Source: JADJPG01 sp964491875
GTDB lineage: Bacteria > Verrucomicrobiota > Verrucomicrobiia > Limisphaerales > JADJPG01
NCBI GenBank assembly: GCA_964491875.1
Contig: CAZBIC010000010.1
Span: 103,858 to 167,857, forward strand
DNA length: 64,000 nucleotides
Direction of reading: 5' to 3'
The notes under the pieces are model-generated. The model had not been told where the DNA came from and did no database searches. It saw only the letters and a program-made list of their open reading frames with translations. Shown here in pieces: positions 63,799 to 64,000 of the stretch. A program made the translations under genes and the position numbers. Every line of letters begins with the position of its first letter. The stretch's first letter is position 1.

Positions 63799-64000
63799 TT
63801 ACTGGTTGAGCACGGGGGAGTTGTTCACGCGCGTGAGACGGAAGGTGCCGCTCGTGACGATGTTCGAGCGGTGCAGGCCGGAGACGGTTTCGCGATACAC
63901 GCCGCCGAGCACGGAGTAGCCGTATTCGATCGCGGCCGACGCGCTTTCCAGCGCGCTGGGCGGTTGCGCGGTGAATTGCAGCTCAACCTGGCGCGTGATG
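63799..64000 (-). CDS. 3' end of a further minus-strand gene, cut by the window edge
   Basis: The minus-strand frame from the window end to TAA at 63799-63801 is open for 66 codons and reads as protein: ITRQVELQFTAQPPSALE near the edge, then YGYSVLGGVYRETVSGL and a final FRLTRVNNSPVLNQ. The start lies beyond the window. The 42-base gap to the giant gene suggests a shared transcript. The family is not recognised. Confidence 0.65.
   Translation of the reverse strand, partial: ITRQVELQFTAQPPSALESASAAIEYGYSVLGGVYRETVSGLHRSNIVTSGTFRLTRVNNSPVLNQ

Overview
The window looks like a chromosomal segment of a Verrucomicrobiota bacterium, most likely the Pedosphaera/Limisphaera (subdivision 3) side of the phylum. 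This rests on gene content: a DUF1549/DUF1553 planctomycete-type exported protein, very large secreted proteins built from Ig-like, P/Homo B and LamG modules, a prepilin-like protein with an H-x9-DG motif, an ECF sigma factor next to a Ser/Thr kinase, a Bat-like MoxR/DUF58/VWA operon, and dispersed GC-rich palindromes. The DNA is GC-rich and densely coded. I found no rRNA, tRNA, CRISPR array, integrase or transposase.

Layout. 0.3-8 kb: a fused two-domain ABC permease, an exported DUF1549/DUF1553 protein, a small zinc-ribbon protein, an MFS transporter and a heptose-1-phosphate adenylyltransferase. 8.5-18.8 kb: one 3452-residue secreted subtilisin-fold protein with six tandem copies of a ~357-residue composite module. 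18.9-28.6 kb (minus strand): a complete nine-gene chemosensory operon in the order STAS, cheY, cheA, MCP, cheW, MCP, cheR, cheD, cheB; both receptors end in the same CheR-tether-like pentapeptide. 29.1-40.6 kb (plus strand): a MoxR-DUF58-VWA-VWA-TPR operon with a 1247-residue membrane-anchored protein and a thioredoxin-TPR protein. A zinc-ribbon gene sits inside it, and a 103-bp palindromic element lies inside the open frame of one of its genes. 40.7-50.9 kb (minus strand): an ECF sigma factor, a transmembrane kinase with a PhnD-like C-terminal domain, a lamin-tail/Ig protein, a pseudopilin, an Ig/P-domain beta-propeller protein and a phytase-like esterase. 51.2-64 kb (minus strand): an HPF-like ribosome factor, a small Ca-binding-repeat secreted protein, a 3674-residue secreted giant and the 3' end of another gene at the window edge.

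The most interesting signal is in 40.7-50.9 kb. Three sites there (42100-42128, 44769-44797, 50848-50876) share an identical nine-base core, CCCCTGTAG, with a G-x-A-A-C-Y-T/C-T element at exactly the same distance upstream. This is the architecture of an ECF-sigma promoter. One copy precedes the sigma factor itself, one the Ig/P-domain protein and one the phytase-like esterase. Together with the kinase carrying an extracytoplasmic phosphonate/phosphate-type binding domain, this suggests a self-contained, autoregulated sensing system that controls secreted proteins. In two of the three cases the predicted transcription start falls on the start codon, which suggests leaderless messages.

A second cross-gene signal is a C-terminal module shared without gaps by four secreted proteins (the 3452-residue protein and the proteins ending at 42275, 45696 and 51826). 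It may be a sorting or surface-association domain. All functions are read from sequence motifs by eye, without database searches.
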